Shown here: in pieces, positions 1 through 11,794 of the stretch | Layout: every line of letters starts with the position of its first letter | Numbering within the stretch: the stretch's first letter is position 1 | DNA from: Chalara sp. BL73 | Lineage: Eukaryota > Ascomycota > Leotiomycetes > Helotiales | DNA: 57,506 nucleotides | Direction of reading: 5' to 3' | Assembly (NCBI GenBank): GCA_918026815.1 | Contig: CAKJVC010000180.1 | Coordinates: forward strand, 1 to 57,506 | Made by a program: the position numbers and the translations under genes | The notes under the pieces: generated by a model | Database searches by the model: none | The model's input: only the letters and a program-made list of their open reading frames with translations | Told to the model about the DNA's origin: nothing

Positions 1-153
1 AAAGCCCACAAACTCGGATATCTCCTGCCCCTTCTTATAAATCGCCGCCTCTTCCCCTCAGCCTTTGCCTCAGCATTGCCATTCTTCCCAACCAAGACAA
101 CAAACCCCTTCAACGTGGGCCGGTTCACAGCCCAAGATACACCACACCACAGT

Positions 154-598
154 GTGCTCTGCTCCTTTGGCTGTTTCCTTCTAGGGTTCATCGCAGGCTC
201 TCAGTCACATAATTAGGCTCTAACATATGTGGCCCTTCCAGAATGGACACAGGGATCATTGGTCCTGCCACCGTCATGAAGAATTTCGCCGGCTACTTCC
301 TGACGTACGGCACAGTTAACATCCCCGGCTCGCTCTCGTGGTGCCTCCCTTCGTCATCCTCACAGGTGTAGGGATTGAATGGATGCTGGCGTGCTTGTTC
401 ATCATCCCAAAGTCTCCTCGCTGGTTGAAGTTGCACGGGCTCCCGCTTGAGACTGAGAGGAATTGGAACCTTCAAGTTCAAGAAAATGATTTCGAAAAAC
501 CAGAAAGGTACGCACGCTTCAGAGATTTGGGCCCCAGACGTGCGAAGATGAACCTTTGTCGCAGTCTTCGTACGCAGATTTCTACAGCTTTCTAGGAT
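154..598 (+). pseudogene. MFS sugar transporter relic
   Basis: Broken remains of a major facilitator superfamily sugar transporter. Three pieces in different frames match the family in order. A first transmembrane segment reads VLCSFGCFLLGFIAG from 154. A segment from 243 reads DTGIIGPATVMKNF and continues to GTVNIPGSLSW. From about 338 the frame shifts to LPFVILTGVGIEW and then FIIPKSPRWL, the usual motif after TM6. The TM2-TM4 part is missing between the second and third pieces, and an in-frame stop follows the first, so no functional protein is possible. The tail to 598 is not recognisable. Family identity is inferred from motif order; base composition is normal, so decay was by indels and not by the AT-driving process seen next door. 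Confidence 0.6.
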
Positions 599-1092
599 CA
601 ATGCCGTGCTCTACGTGAGTTGTTTTTCGACCCTCGAGGATTACCGACTTGTTCGTCTTTTCTTTTTTTCTCTGTTTCTTTTCTTATTTCCTATCTGTAT
701 TCGTTTTTCATTTCTTTTCTAGAATTGCTCATTTAGGTAGAAAGCTCCCCTAATGTCTCAAATTGGCCTCTGATTCCGATCCCGTCTGTCAAAGATCCCG
801 GGTGGTTGCTAAGCCGAACCGCCAAAATGCGGCAAGAGCGACAAATTCAAAATTATTTATTTCAGGTTCCCAACAAAATTATTCACGCGTCATCAAAACG
901 CTTCGGCCTGTCAACAGGGGTGTACTTACTCTATACGCACTCACTAAATTTAACCAAAAACACACCAAATACCACCAACTTTGTATGTTTATAATAGGGC
1001 ATTCTATTAATAATATTTCTTAGATAAAAATATTAGTTTCTATAAATTAGATGCGTAAAAAAGTAGTATAGAAATATTTAAGATTATGATTT

Positions 1093-1352
1093 TGTAACGA
1101 CGCAAGGAATCACGGGCTAGAATAGAGGCATATGGGAGTGCGTACAATAGGCTGATCGTAATTGCCTTATAGGTCTAAAGTACTAAGGATACAAAAACAT
1201 GAGGAGTAACTGTAAAGGATATAAACAAGCCTTTATATAGGCGACTCCGAGTTTACCCCGTATTAAGTCTGAAACCCTTTATACTTTAATTACTACTTTT
1301 TGCTTTTGTATTATAATTTCCGCGCTGTGCTTTAAGTATACCGATTGTTACA
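1093..1352 (-). repeat. LTR (left, 3' LTR of the minus-strand element)
   Basis: 260 bp, exactly the length of its partner at 8504. The first 160 or so bases are unmutated, while the inner 100 show C-to-T and G-to-A changes relative to the partner. The partner shows the reverse pattern. Confidence 0.92.
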
Positions 1353-4300
1353 TTACTTTTCTTTTTAAAAAACTTGCTTTTAAGCTTCGAAATAAAATAG
1401 TTCGGTAGTAATTCGGTAAAGTTTCGATATTAAATTTTTTTTAATTTAATATACAATACTAAGCGAACTTAACAACAAAATAGTATTTCGCAATAATAGT
1501 AACTTTTGTAAATTACTATTACAGTAAAAGCTATTCAGAATTGCTTTAATATTGTAAAAACAATTATAATAAAGTTTTTGTGCTTTTTAAAAATATAAAT
1601 AACTTTACTTTTTTTACTTTTTTTTTTTTTTTTACTAACAACTATTACTTGTAAGCTAGCTTTAGCAGAAAAGTTTTAGTATAAGCTTTAGTATTAATAC
1701 TTGTAAATTATGCTTTTACTTACTTTATTTAGCGTATTAGCAGCAGTTTACTGTATATACTGTTTTTGTTGTTTTTAAACAAAAAAAAAATAAAAACACT
1801 AATGCTCGTTTAGTCGGCTTTTTTCGAAAAAGTGTAATTATTACATTGCACAAAATGCTTTTTGCGTACTTGTAAACTTTTAAATTTTACTCGTATTTTT
1901 TATTTGTTTATTTTTAATTAAATCTCGTAATACGTGTTTACTGAATTTGCTGCTTTTTAAACAGTACAAAATAGCTAAATCCGCGCTGCAGTAACAGCAC
2001 TAAATAAAATCGTGTCGGTTAGCTCGGCGTTTATGCTTTAAACGTAGCTCGATATAAACTTTGTTTTATTAAAAAAAACTCGTGCTTTTCGGTTTGAAAT
2101 AACAAATATATTAATAATAAGTCGTTTGTATTTTATTCGATTCGGTTTAACTTTAATTAAAAGCTTTATAAATTTAAAAAGTTGTAATTACAATGCAGGT
2201 TTTCGTAGTTAGTATAATTGCTGTTCGGTGTATTACTAGTTATATTACTAAAAAAAAAAAGTCGAAAAAGTAGCCGAGTAAGTTCTTTTCAAGCCGCTAA
2301 CTCGTATAAAAATAAAAACGAAAAAAAACAGTAAAAAAAAAATAAATAAATAAAAATAAAAATAAAAAATCCGGCGAAACTTACTAAAGCAAAAAAAAAA
2401 ATTTTGTAATTAAGTGAAAAAATGTTAAGCTTTGTTTTAAAAAGCAAGTCGGCATTTTCGTAATATAAATTTCGACAGTGTTTATTTGCGAAAGTAGTTT
2501 TTATAGCGAAATCGGTTTAGTGTTACTAAAAAGTCTATACTATAAAAATTGTTAATTTAAACTTTAAATTAAAAAGTATTAAATTGCTAATTAAATTGCT
2601 TTGTTTGTATTATAAATTGTACTATAATTTGTAATATATAATTAAAGTCGAAAAATTGTCGAAAAAAATTCGGTGTTATTATACTCGATTATTTGTTAAA
2701 TAATCGTAATTTTTTTAGCTAAATTTTTAAACTGTAATTTATTTTGCAAACTTACGAAAAAGCTTTAGTAAACAAAAGTTTTGTATATAAAAATCGCGAA
2801 TTTTGTAAAGTAACTTTATAAAATTAAAAACAAAATACTATTTAAAGTCCGAATTATAGCCGATTTAGTTAATTTAATATTTTAAAACGTTTTTAATTTT
2901 GCGTACTGTTTTAATATTGTTGACTTTTTTTTTTTTTTTTTAGCGATTAGTTTTGTTTTAAGCTTAGAATTTTTTGGCTCAGTAACAAATTGTTTGGATT
3001 TTTAATTAATACGTTAAAAAAAAAACGTTATAAATTTTAAATTTAGCAAACAAAACAAACCGGTAAACGTTGTTTACTTGTTCGATAATTTTAAAAAACT
3101 TATTTACTGTTTAGCTAGCTTTCGGCTAAACTTATAATTTTTAAGTTTTTCGTAAACAAGTAAACTTTATTCGTAACTTTTTAGTCGATAACTTTTCGGT
3201 ATTTATTTACCGACAAAAATATACGTTTTTAAATTTTTAGTATATTCGCTTTTACTAGCTTTTATAATTTTTTTTATACGATTAGCTAATTTTCGTGCAT
3301 TTTCGTAATTAAACTTTTTTTAATAAAGTATTAGTTTTAAACGTATTTTAGTTTTAATTTGTTCAGAAATCGATTTCGAACTTAAACCGGTATAAAACTA
3401 TTTTAATAAAAAAGTGTAAAAAAAATTATTTGTGTTTTGTTAATTATAAAAAGTAGCTTGCTTTAATTGTTTTAATAGTAATTAACAAAAAGTCGAAACT
3501 TTTAATCGATATATTTATTTATAATTTTTGTTTAGTTGTCGGTTTGCTTATAATAAACTGTCGAAAACTTGATTTTTATTTTAATAATTCTACAAAACTT
3601 ATTTTAAAAAAAAAATACAAATTAAAAACTTTTATTAAAAATTATCGACTTCGGAATATATTCGAATCGATATATTTACAAAAAAAAAAAGTCGCTACGC
3701 TATAAACGTTAATATTTTTGTAACAAAAAATTGTTACTGCATTTTTTTTTAACTAATTAATAATAACTAAAATAGTATCGAAACTGTATTTATTTGTAAA
3801 AAACTTTTTAAAGTTTATATAAAAGTGCTATATCGAATATACAAATACCGGTAAAAAGTATAACAAGTTTTATTGCTTAGTTTAGTTAGTATAAACTGCT
3901 TTATAAACTTTACAATTAACAACGTATTGTTTACAGTTTGTACTTATACCGATTTAATAATACTTAAAAGCAAACAACTAATAAGTTTTAATTTTATTTA
4001 AGTATACGCTAAAAAGTTGATTATACGCTTTTTAAATAAAACGAGTATATAAAAAAGTGTTTCGAAATATATACAGCTTTTTTTTATGTAGTAATAGTTT
4101 ATTTTCGAAATAATAATTTTCGAATAAAGTTGTTTGTAAATTAAAAAATAATTTATAATTAACTTGTTGTAATTTAACTACTAGCTTTAAAAAGTTTAAA
4201 AAAAGTTTCGAAAAAGTTTTAAAGTTTAATAAAAAAATGTTTATTGCGGAAATGTATAGTTTAGCTAATTCGGCATTAATTTAAAAATTTAAACAATAAA

Positions 4301-5315
4301 GTCCGAAAAGCACTTTAAAACAGCTGTTTTTTTTAGTTTTTTTTAACTAAAAATATCGGTTTTAAAATTGTTTTTGTTTAACGTATACATAATTTTAAAA
4401 TTAAAATCAAAAAAAAACTTTATTTAGTGTATTTGTTTTGCAGTAAACATTTTAGTCGTTATAAAATATTTTAACAACTTATAATTTAAATAAACGTTAA
4501 CTTAATTTTAAACCGATATAAACTCGAAACGCTATTTACGAAACGCTTTTACAATAGTATATAGCTTTTTGTTGTAAATTTTTTAGTTTACTTTATAGCC
4601 TGTTAAAACGTGTAAATAAAAGCCGACAAAATACTATTAACTGTTAAAATACTTTTAAAAAATAATATTAACAATAACTTTATTTAAAAAATTCGTTTTT
4701 AACTTTATAAAAAGTTCGAAGTCGAAATAGTAAATAACTTGTGCCGTTAATAAGCTTTTTTGCAGATTTTCGAATATTTAATTATATTTTTTTAATTATA
4801 TAAACGGTTTCGTAAAACGTATAATAGTTGTTAATAGTTTAACGATTAAATCGAAATTACGTATAAACTGTTAGTAAAATTTGTAAAATTTTAAAAAAAA
4901 ACTTTATATTTGTAACGATAATAAATCGAACTTAGTTTTGTAAAAACTTTGTTTTATTAAAATTTATTTTTAGTTTGTTAGTAGTTAAAATATATTTTAA
5001 ATACTTAGTTTTAATAACGTAAAACTTGTATTTAGCGATATCGGTTTAAAGTCCGGCATTACAAAGTTTTTGCAATATTTTTTTAATATGTTTAATATAA
5101 ATAGTAAAATTTTCGAAATAAATAAAAATATCGTTGAAATATACTATGCAAAAGTTATTTAAATATTTTATTAAAACGTTGTTTATATACTGCTAATACG
5201 TAACAAGTTTATTTGTAAAGCTAAAAAGTAACATTTTGTATTTGTAAAATTCGTAACGAGTTTTAAATGTTATGTATTTTTTAAAATTAAAATCGATTCG
5301 AATTCTGTAAAATAT

Positions 5316-5603
5316 TTAACGAATATCGAATTTTGTAAATATTTTAGCTTTTAATACTCGGCTTAACAATTTATTAATTCTAAAAATAAAGTAAAAATTA
5401 TTTCGAGTTAAAATATTAAACTTTTTATAATCGATACAAAAACGCAAACTGCCGTTAAGTTTTTTAATAAATAAAACAAAAAACGCGAAAAAGCTTTTGC
5501 TATAAACAATAAACTTTTTGCTTAAATGTTTTAACAAATACTTTTTTACTGTTTTTAATTTTTTAGCAAATTGTCGATATAAAAAAAAAAAATAACTAAA
5601 CAA
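5316..5603 (-). pseudogene. Gypsy reverse transcriptase fragment
   Basis: Readable part of the pol gene of the 1093-8763 element. The translation contains VKKYLLKHLSKKFI, then FVLFIKKLNGSLRFCIDYKK and later LKAKIFTKFDIR. This is the start of the Ty3/gypsy reverse transcriptase palm and fingers, with the usual spacing. Many Gly, Pro and Asp codons have drifted to Lys, Ser or Asn as expected from G-to-A and C-to-T change. Reading is lost on both sides. Confidence 0.85.
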
Positions 5604-6018
5604 AAAAGCTTTTAACTGAATTTTGTAATTATATAAGCGATAAAAAAGTAATATATCCGAAACTATTTTAAAAAATACGTTTTAAAACAAATTATATAAT
5701 TTAAGTAGTTTAAAACGAATTAGCTGTTCGGTTTTTATATTTTTTGCAATTTTTAATTTTTTAATAATCCGGTTTATTTTATATAAACTAGTTTAAAAAA
5801 ACTTAGTGCTACTAAATTTTATGTTGTAGTATAATGTGTTAGCGCTAATTTAATAAATGTTAACTATTTTAAAAAACTTAAAAATTTGTAATTTAGCTTT
5901 TTTTTAAAATCGAAAAATATTCGTGTAAAATATAAAAAAAGTTCGAAATTCAGTATTTCGAATAAAAGCTATAAAAATAAAATTCCGGGATTTTTGCATT
6001 TTTTTTATTTAATTTATT

Positions 6019-6202
6019 TGTCACGCTCCTCAATGATGCTCATTGGTTCGCTTACCAGTTCGCCAATGTGGGTCACGTGATCATGGTTTTACTTATGAGG
6101 GATGCCACACCCACAGCTACACCTTTCCTCCTTAGTTTAGTATTCTCGTAATTGAAGCACCTATTCAGCGCCTTTACAGGCCATAGGATCGTGATCGTGA
6201 CA
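6019..6202. mobile_element. Solo LTR nested in the gypsy element
   Basis: A 184 bp island of normal base composition inside AT-rich dead DNA. It begins TGTCACG, ends CGTGACA and is flanked by a perfect 5 bp duplication TTATT (6014-6018 and 6203-6207). It carries GGTCACGTGA at 6071-6080. The target duplication is itself AT-rich host-element DNA, and the LTR shows none of the surrounding mutations, so it arrived after the host element was mutated and then lost its internal part by LTR-LTR recombination. Confidence 0.9.
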
Positions 6203-6785
6203 TTATTTTTAAAGCTTAATTTTTTCGATTTGCATTTACTTAATAATTACTATAAGTATTAACTAGCTTTTTAAATTTATAAAAAATTATTAGTTTTTTA
6301 AACTATATTAAAGTCGAAAAGTATTTAAAAAGCTATATAAACCGATTTTTTGTCGAGTTTAATTTAATTTTAAAATAGTTTAACTACTTGTTACCGATAA
6401 TAACGTTTTAATTTTTTAAGTTTAAAATTACAAAAAAGCAATTGTATATTCGCCGGCTATTAAAAGTTAAGTATAAACGAATATATTAAAACATACGATT
6501 AAATTTTTTTTTTAAAATTTTTTAATTAGCACAAAGTAAAAAAGTTGTTAAATAAAAGTATTTAAAGCATATAAAAAACAAATAGCAAAAAAGCGATTAA
6601 TAAAAAAATAATCGTTTGTTTTTGTGTTTACTAACGAATATAACGAAATTTTAGTTTTATTTATATTAAACTAACAAAAAACTAAAAACTGTTTACTATT
6701 TATTAATTTTGTTAAATTTAGTTTTAACAAATTATATTTGCATAAGTTTAAAAACAAGCTTTTGTTTAAACTTTATTGTTTTTTT

Positions 6786-6977
6786 TTAGTTTTTATATTT
6801 TTTATTTTTTACCAGTTTTTTTTGCTTAAATTTTATATTATTTCCGACTATTTTTTTAACTATAAAAGTTTGTAAACAGTTATTTACAAAATATTTAAAT
6901 TTTTTGTATTTAAAACAAGTTTTTTTTGTTGCTTTAAACAAGTTAATTAAGCTAAAATATTTTTTTTTTTTTAGCAA
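6786..6977 (-). pseudogene. Gag zinc-knuckle remnant
   Basis: The 63-residue open stretch contains TCFKYKKFKYFVNNC. It fits a CX2CX4HX4C nucleocapsid knuckle in which the second Cys and the His have each become Tyr, changes explained by single G-to-A or C-to-T transitions. It lies upstream of the reverse transcriptase on the same strand, where Gag is expected. Confidence 0.6.
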
Positions 6978-8503
6978 AAATAAAAAATTTATATCGGAAC
7001 GAATAAGTATTCGAACCGAAGTTTCGTGTATTTAAAACAGCTGCTGTTAGCGTTTTAAAAAACGCTGAAAACTTTTTTATAATAGTTTTTTTCGTTTTGT
7101 AAACTTTTTTAACGTATAGTACGTTTAGTTAAATAATTTTACGCGTTTTTATATCGATTGCTGTTAGCGTATTAATTATTTTTAAAAAAAAATTTTTTAC
7201 TAATATTTAAAACTTACAAAAACAAATCGAAAAGTATTCGATATTTTAGTTTATATAAAAAAAAACTATTTCGTTTTGTTTACTTTTTTTTTAATAGTTT
7301 AGCTAAAAAATTTAGCTTTAAATTAAAAAAACGTTTTTTTTGTATAACTAGCACTTTTTATTTTTATATCGTAAAACGCGTTTCGTGTTTTTTTTGTTTT
7401 ATTGCCGGTAAAATAATACGTAGTTAAAAGTTTTAGCATTTTTTTTGCGGTTTTAAAACTATTTAAAAACAAGTATATATTTTCTAAGTATTTTTTAGTT
7501 TAGTTTTTAGTTGTTTTTTATACTGATGTTTTTTTTAAGCGCTTTGTTAAATAATAGTCGAAATTAATTTTTAAACAATTTATAACAAAAACTTTTTATT
7601 AATAAAAAGTAAAAATATTTTTTTTGTTTAAAAAATTTATTTTTTCTGTTAGTTTCGTTTTTTTAAAACGAAAAAAAGTGTAAAAAGTTTAATTAATATT
7701 AAAATCGAAAATTTTAAGTAATTTTATTCGACAATTATATGTTATATAATTAGTTTTTAGCAAAAAACTATTTTTTAATAAATATTATTACAAATTTAAG
7801 TTTTTAACCGAATTTAAAGTTTTATTAAAATTACGTATTAAATTTATAGCGAGTCGACGTCGGTTTTAATTTCGAATTAGCCGAGTTAGTTTTGCAATTA
7901 AATTTTGCAAAATTTAAAACTTTGCGCGATTTTTTTACTATACTTTTTTAGTTTTATTAACTTTTGTTTTTAACGAATAAACAATGCCGCGCATTTTATT
8001 AAAATTTCTGTAATTGCGAAAATTTTTCGCATGTTAAATATTACAAAATTTAAACGAAAAAAGCTTTTAATTAAAAAACTTTTTTGCAAAAATTTAACTG
8101 TTTTACATTTCGTCGCTTAAAACGAAGTTTTGTAATTGTTGTACCGATATAATATTTCGTGTCGGTAAAGTTTCGGAAATAAATATAAAATATATAAAAA
8201 AACAAAGTTCCGGTTAATTTATAACTACTTGTTTTTTGTCCGCAATTTCTTTTGCGTAAAAAAAGTTTTTAAAAAATTTCTAATTTTTTTTTTAACGTTT
8301 TTACAACGATTTTTACTAGCTGTATACACTAAACTAAATTTAAGCTTATTAGCTGTCCGAAAAATTTAAAAAATTTCGGCTATTTAAAAATATTTGTATT
8401 TAAATAAAACTTGCACTAAATTAAGTCCGGTATAACAAAATAAACTCGATAAAAGAATATTATAAAAAAAGCTGTTTTCGGCTGACTTAATGTTTTTGTA
8501 TAA

Positions 8504-8763
8504 TATAACAACGCAAAAAATCACGGGCTAAAATAAAAGCATATAAAAGTGCGTACAATAAGCTGATCGTAATTGCTTTATAAGTTTAAAGTACTAAAAA
8601 TACAAAAACATAAAAAGTAACTGTAAAAGATATAAACAAGCTTTTATATAAGCGACTCCGAGTCTACCCCGTATTGGGTCTAAAACCTCTCATACCCTGA
8701 TCACCACCTTTTGCTCCTGTATCATGACTTCCGCGCCGTGCCTTGGGCATACCGATTGTTACA
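8504..8763 (-). repeat. LTR (right, 5' LTR of the minus-strand element)
   Basis: 260 bp partner of 1093-1352. The inner 160 or so bases are mutated (TGTAAC has become TATAAC at the inner edge). The outer 100 bases, from about 8664, keep normal composition. Target duplication GATTT follows at 8764-8768. Confidence 0.92.
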
Positions 8764-8999
8764 GATTTTGTACTACAGATTTGTTAGCGAAATTAATGTT
8801 TTCGAATATTTGTAAAACTTAAAAACTTAGAGCAACATTTTTTTTAGTAAAATTTGCTTTCCAAACCAATAAAAGTATGTAATACAAGATATTTTTATAA
8901 TATAAATTTGTTAAGTTATGATGTTGTAAAAATGGCGATTTTTGGTGTGTTTTCGGTTAAATTTGAAGGTGCGTACAAAGTAAGTAACCCGCTGTTGCT

Positions 9000-9095
9000 G
9001 CACCAGTGATGGTCATAATTGAATGATCACTTTGATCAGCAAACCTCACCAAATCTCGCCTAAAGTGATCATTCAATTATGACCATCACTGGTGC
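9000..9095. repeat. Perfect 34 bp inverted repeat (hairpin)
   Basis: Arms at 9000-9033 and 9062-9095 are perfect reverse complements, separated by a 28 bp spacer. Each arm contains AAAGTGATCATTCAATTATG (or its complement). There is no coding potential. It may be a pair of terminal repeats of a tiny foldback/MITE element; no clear target duplication was found. Confidence 0.9.
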
Positions 9096-10003
9096 TGTCA
9101 GGAATCAGCTTACGTAAGTAGGTTATGGGCCATGAAGCTAGAATATCTCTTACCATAGAACCATAGAATATAATATCTGTATCACCCTCAATTGAACCCG
9201 TAGCTACCACTGTGATACCCTCGCAGATCCTTTGTTTGATCCTTCATATAATGCCTTCTATTCTTAACAAGCCCGGAAAACCTCACGAGTCACGTGTCAC
9301 TGCGATGCCATGTAGAATTAGTCGAATGCAATGCATAACACCAACCATTATGTGGGATAAGCACCTCCTTTATGTTCAGCCTGTAGCCTTTTAAATAGAA
9401 ATCGTATAGAGGTTTTATTTGCTGCAGTCTGCAAGAAATGTTCCCTTCCCTGCGCACGTGCCCGGGGCACTGTCCCCTACATACCAGGGTCGATCCGCTT
9501 GGGGATGCCCAGATGCCGAATAAAAATGCTGTCTCACGTTGAGACGGCACGGATGGAAAAGGGTGGGGTGAAGCATGCTTGCCCAGATATTGCGATCGGC
9601 CGTGTTCGAGGAAGAAAGTTGAGCTCCACGATTTGAAGTGTTGCGAATGGACACAATCCCTGAAGTGCTACCTGTGGTGAAGCCACACAAGCCACCACCA
9701 CTCCTTTGGGTTCGGCTGTCGCCTCCCCAGCTTCCCCGAGCTGCCATAACCTCACACCGATCACTGTGATAGGAGAGCCACGCGGCACCACTATAGTTCC
9801 TTTTGGTGGTACTCATTGCGAGAGTGCTGGATCGAGATCCTTCTTAACATCAGAGTCGGAGTTGGAATCCGTTGATGGATGAGACATATAGGGCTGCGTG
9901 AATCCCAAGGTCAGCTCAACTTCTTGTCTTTATCAGTAAGTGAAAGTGAACGATACCTTGAAACCTTAAACCGCAACTCTGAATATTGGCTATATCAAGC
10001 AGC
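9096..10003. other. Intergenic, with one unrecognised minus-strand ORF
   Basis: Normal composition. The longest open stretch is 133 codons on the minus strand (9816 down to 9415), divergent from the gene at 10004. It is rich in Ser, Gly and Arg, has no motif I recognise, and overlapping open stretches in other frames are similar in length, so I do not call it a gene. The last 150 bp should hold the promoter of the gene at 10004. Confidence 0.4.
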
Positions 10004-11051
10004 ATGGTCACGAATCCGCAGCCTCCAGTGGGTGGGGACACTAGCAACGTCGTCCCGGGGCTCGTGGGAATATCATTCTTTTTTGCAATAACACTGATTG
10101 CCTATGGGTTCCGGATATACACTCGAGTTCATCCCACTTTCCGGCTGACTGCTGCAGATTACATTCTCTCAGCAGCTCTCGTAAGCATATGTAGTAGACG
10201 CTTTGTGCAAGCTATGCTAATGTTCATTAACAGCTATGCGAATTGGTCGTTTTTATTAGTCAAATAATAGCTATACACCTTGGCCTCGGACGTCACGACT
10301 ACTATCTTTCGCCGACCGCCAGTATTAACATCTTGAAATGTCTTTTTCCACTGGGACTTTTTTCTTTTTGGGCATCTTCTCTGGCGAGAATATCTATAGG
10401 AAGCATGCTGCTTCGCTTTGAAATATCTAGGGTGTGGCGAGTGGTGCTTTGGGTTTTGATCTTGATCCAGCTAGCTTTGGCAATTGGGGCCGACATTTTT
10501 CAACTTCTCCAGTGCCGCCCGATACGTGCCATGTGGGAATCCGTGCCTGGTGCAGTCTGCTGGACGCCCGGAACGTCGCAAAGCTTTGGTTATGTTTACT
10601 CAGGTTTGTTTTTTGATTGATATTCTAGGCTGATTAGTACTAACCTATAGAAGGAATAGGAATCACAAGCGACATTGTATTTGCTGTTACGCCTACGTTT
10701 TTCATCTGGTCGTTGCCCCGGCCCGTCATAGAACGAACTCTCGTTTCTATCCTGATGGCGCTCGGAACGATTGCTGCTGTAGCAGGAGTAATGAAACTTT
10801 ACACTATAAGGGTTTGGAACCCTCGCGAAGTTACGCTCCGCGATTGGGTGCCACTATTGTGGTGGTATAGAGTCGAAGAAATAGGCCTTATTGCTGCAGC
10901 TTGTGCACCGTTTCTGAAGCCGCCTATCGAGCGTGCTCTCGGTCGATTCGGCGTTACAAAGTTCGGTTTCATGACTATTTCACTACCCACAATTCGGCCA
11001 TTTCATGGCAGCTTAGCGAAGGATGGCCCGAAGGAAGACTCTTCTCTTTGA
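10004..11051 (+). CDS. Rhodopsin-domain integral membrane protein (SAT5-like)
   Basis: A predicted 315-residue seven-helix membrane protein of the fungal rhodopsin-domain family (named for SAT5 of satratoxin clusters). The biochemical role of the family is unknown. Three exons: 10004-10180, 10234-10603 and 10651-11051. Both introns (53 and 47 bp) have GT-AG ends and a CTAAC/CTAAT-like branch site, and splicing keeps one frame. Family features are visible: a first helix followed by FRIYTR, a DYILSAALLCELVVFISQ helix, HLGLGRHD after it, a third helix ending LARISIGSMLLRFE, the CRPIRAMW loop, and TSDIVFAVTPTFFIW. The C-terminal tail is short. No lesion is seen and the gene looks functional. Start chosen at the ATG that gives a short hydrophilic lead before helix 1. 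Confidence 0.88.
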
Positions 11052-11794
11052 CGGGCAAGTGGGAAAGGACAGCTGCCACTGCAAAACCTTGAACAGGCTA
11101 CTGTGAGGGGGGGAAATGGGCCATTTTGTAACAGTAAGACGGGAAGTAGGAGAGTGGAATAAGTAATGCACCGAAGGAGGAAGGTAAGGATGAACTTATG
11201 GTATTCTTTAGTTAGTAGAAGACATAAGTTAGTGTGTGTTGAGAGAAGATAATAACTTCCAAACGTTGAAGGTTGGATGGCTAAATAGCCTACAACGCCT
11301 TGGCTTCGTCACCTTGATCCATAGATTGTTCCTCTGATACCAAGTCACTACGAGCAAGGTATCGTCTGCCAGCCTCGATAACTCTAGTGATGGAGAGAAG
11401 TGCTGTTGATAAAAGTTGCTTCAGAAAATGCCATTGTGGGGCAGCGGCCTAAGGTACTATTCCGGATCTACAGGTGGGTGCACAGGTCAAAGGTATGCTC
11501 TACTTTAAAGCAGCTAAAGGACCAGGCATATTCTATTCCACTTTGTAATTGATATACCTTTTGTACAGCATTCCTCCAGAAATGAATCGTCCAGGGTTAA
11601 ATAAAACTCGATATTGTTAAGGCCAAAGTGGGTCACCGGAATCGAGTGGAAGGCTTAACATTAACGGCCTGTAACAGGGTACGTGAACCACTGCCTGAGG
11701 CTTAACAAGCTTGTTTACACAAAAACCTACTATATATTCCTTTTAGGGTTTGTATTGGGACCGAGTGATTAGACGCATTACGTGATACTTACGT
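11052..11794. other. Intergenic, nothing recognised
   Basis: About 740 bp of normal composition between two converging genes. It should hold the 3' ends of both transcripts. No RNA gene, TIR or long open frame is supported. Confidence 0.5.

Larger units (their letters stand above)
1093..8763 (-). mobile_element. Ty3/gypsy LTR retrotransposon, RIP-degraded
   Basis: A 7,671 bp element bounded by two 260 bp LTRs with TGTAAC...GTTACA ends and an exact 5 bp target duplication GATTT (1088-1092 and 8764-8768). Coding remnants lie on the minus strand: a Gag CCHC knuckle near 6.9 kb and reverse transcriptase at 5316-5603, so the 5' LTR is the right-hand one. The interior is extremely AT-rich with long A and T runs and stops in all frames. 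C is almost never preceded by T or C unless followed by G. A younger solo LTR interrupts it at 6019-6202. It is dead, but its structure and insertion site are intact. Confidence 0.93.
912..8997. mobile_element. TIR DNA transposon (MITE-like), split by a gypsy element
   Basis: An inverted repeat of about 64 bp flanks the gypsy element: 912-976 on the left and 8934-8997 on the right. After reverse-complementing, both arms share CAACAG, then TACTTACT, TACGCAC, AATTTAACC and AAAACACACCAAA in the same order, with mostly transition differences. With the gypsy insertion removed the element would be only about 410 bp and has no coding capacity, so it looks like a non-autonomous MITE. Its own target duplication is not clear. 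The right arm directly abuts the hairpin at 9000. Confidence 0.6.

Noticed and set aside
7000..7030. TTCGAACC word resembling a tRNA T-loop
   Set aside because: No cloverleaf could be formed around it and it lies in mutated gypsy DNA.
9415..9816. 133-codon minus-strand ORF
   Set aside because: Low-complexity composition, competing frames of similar length and no recognisable domain; kept only as a note in the intergenic entry.
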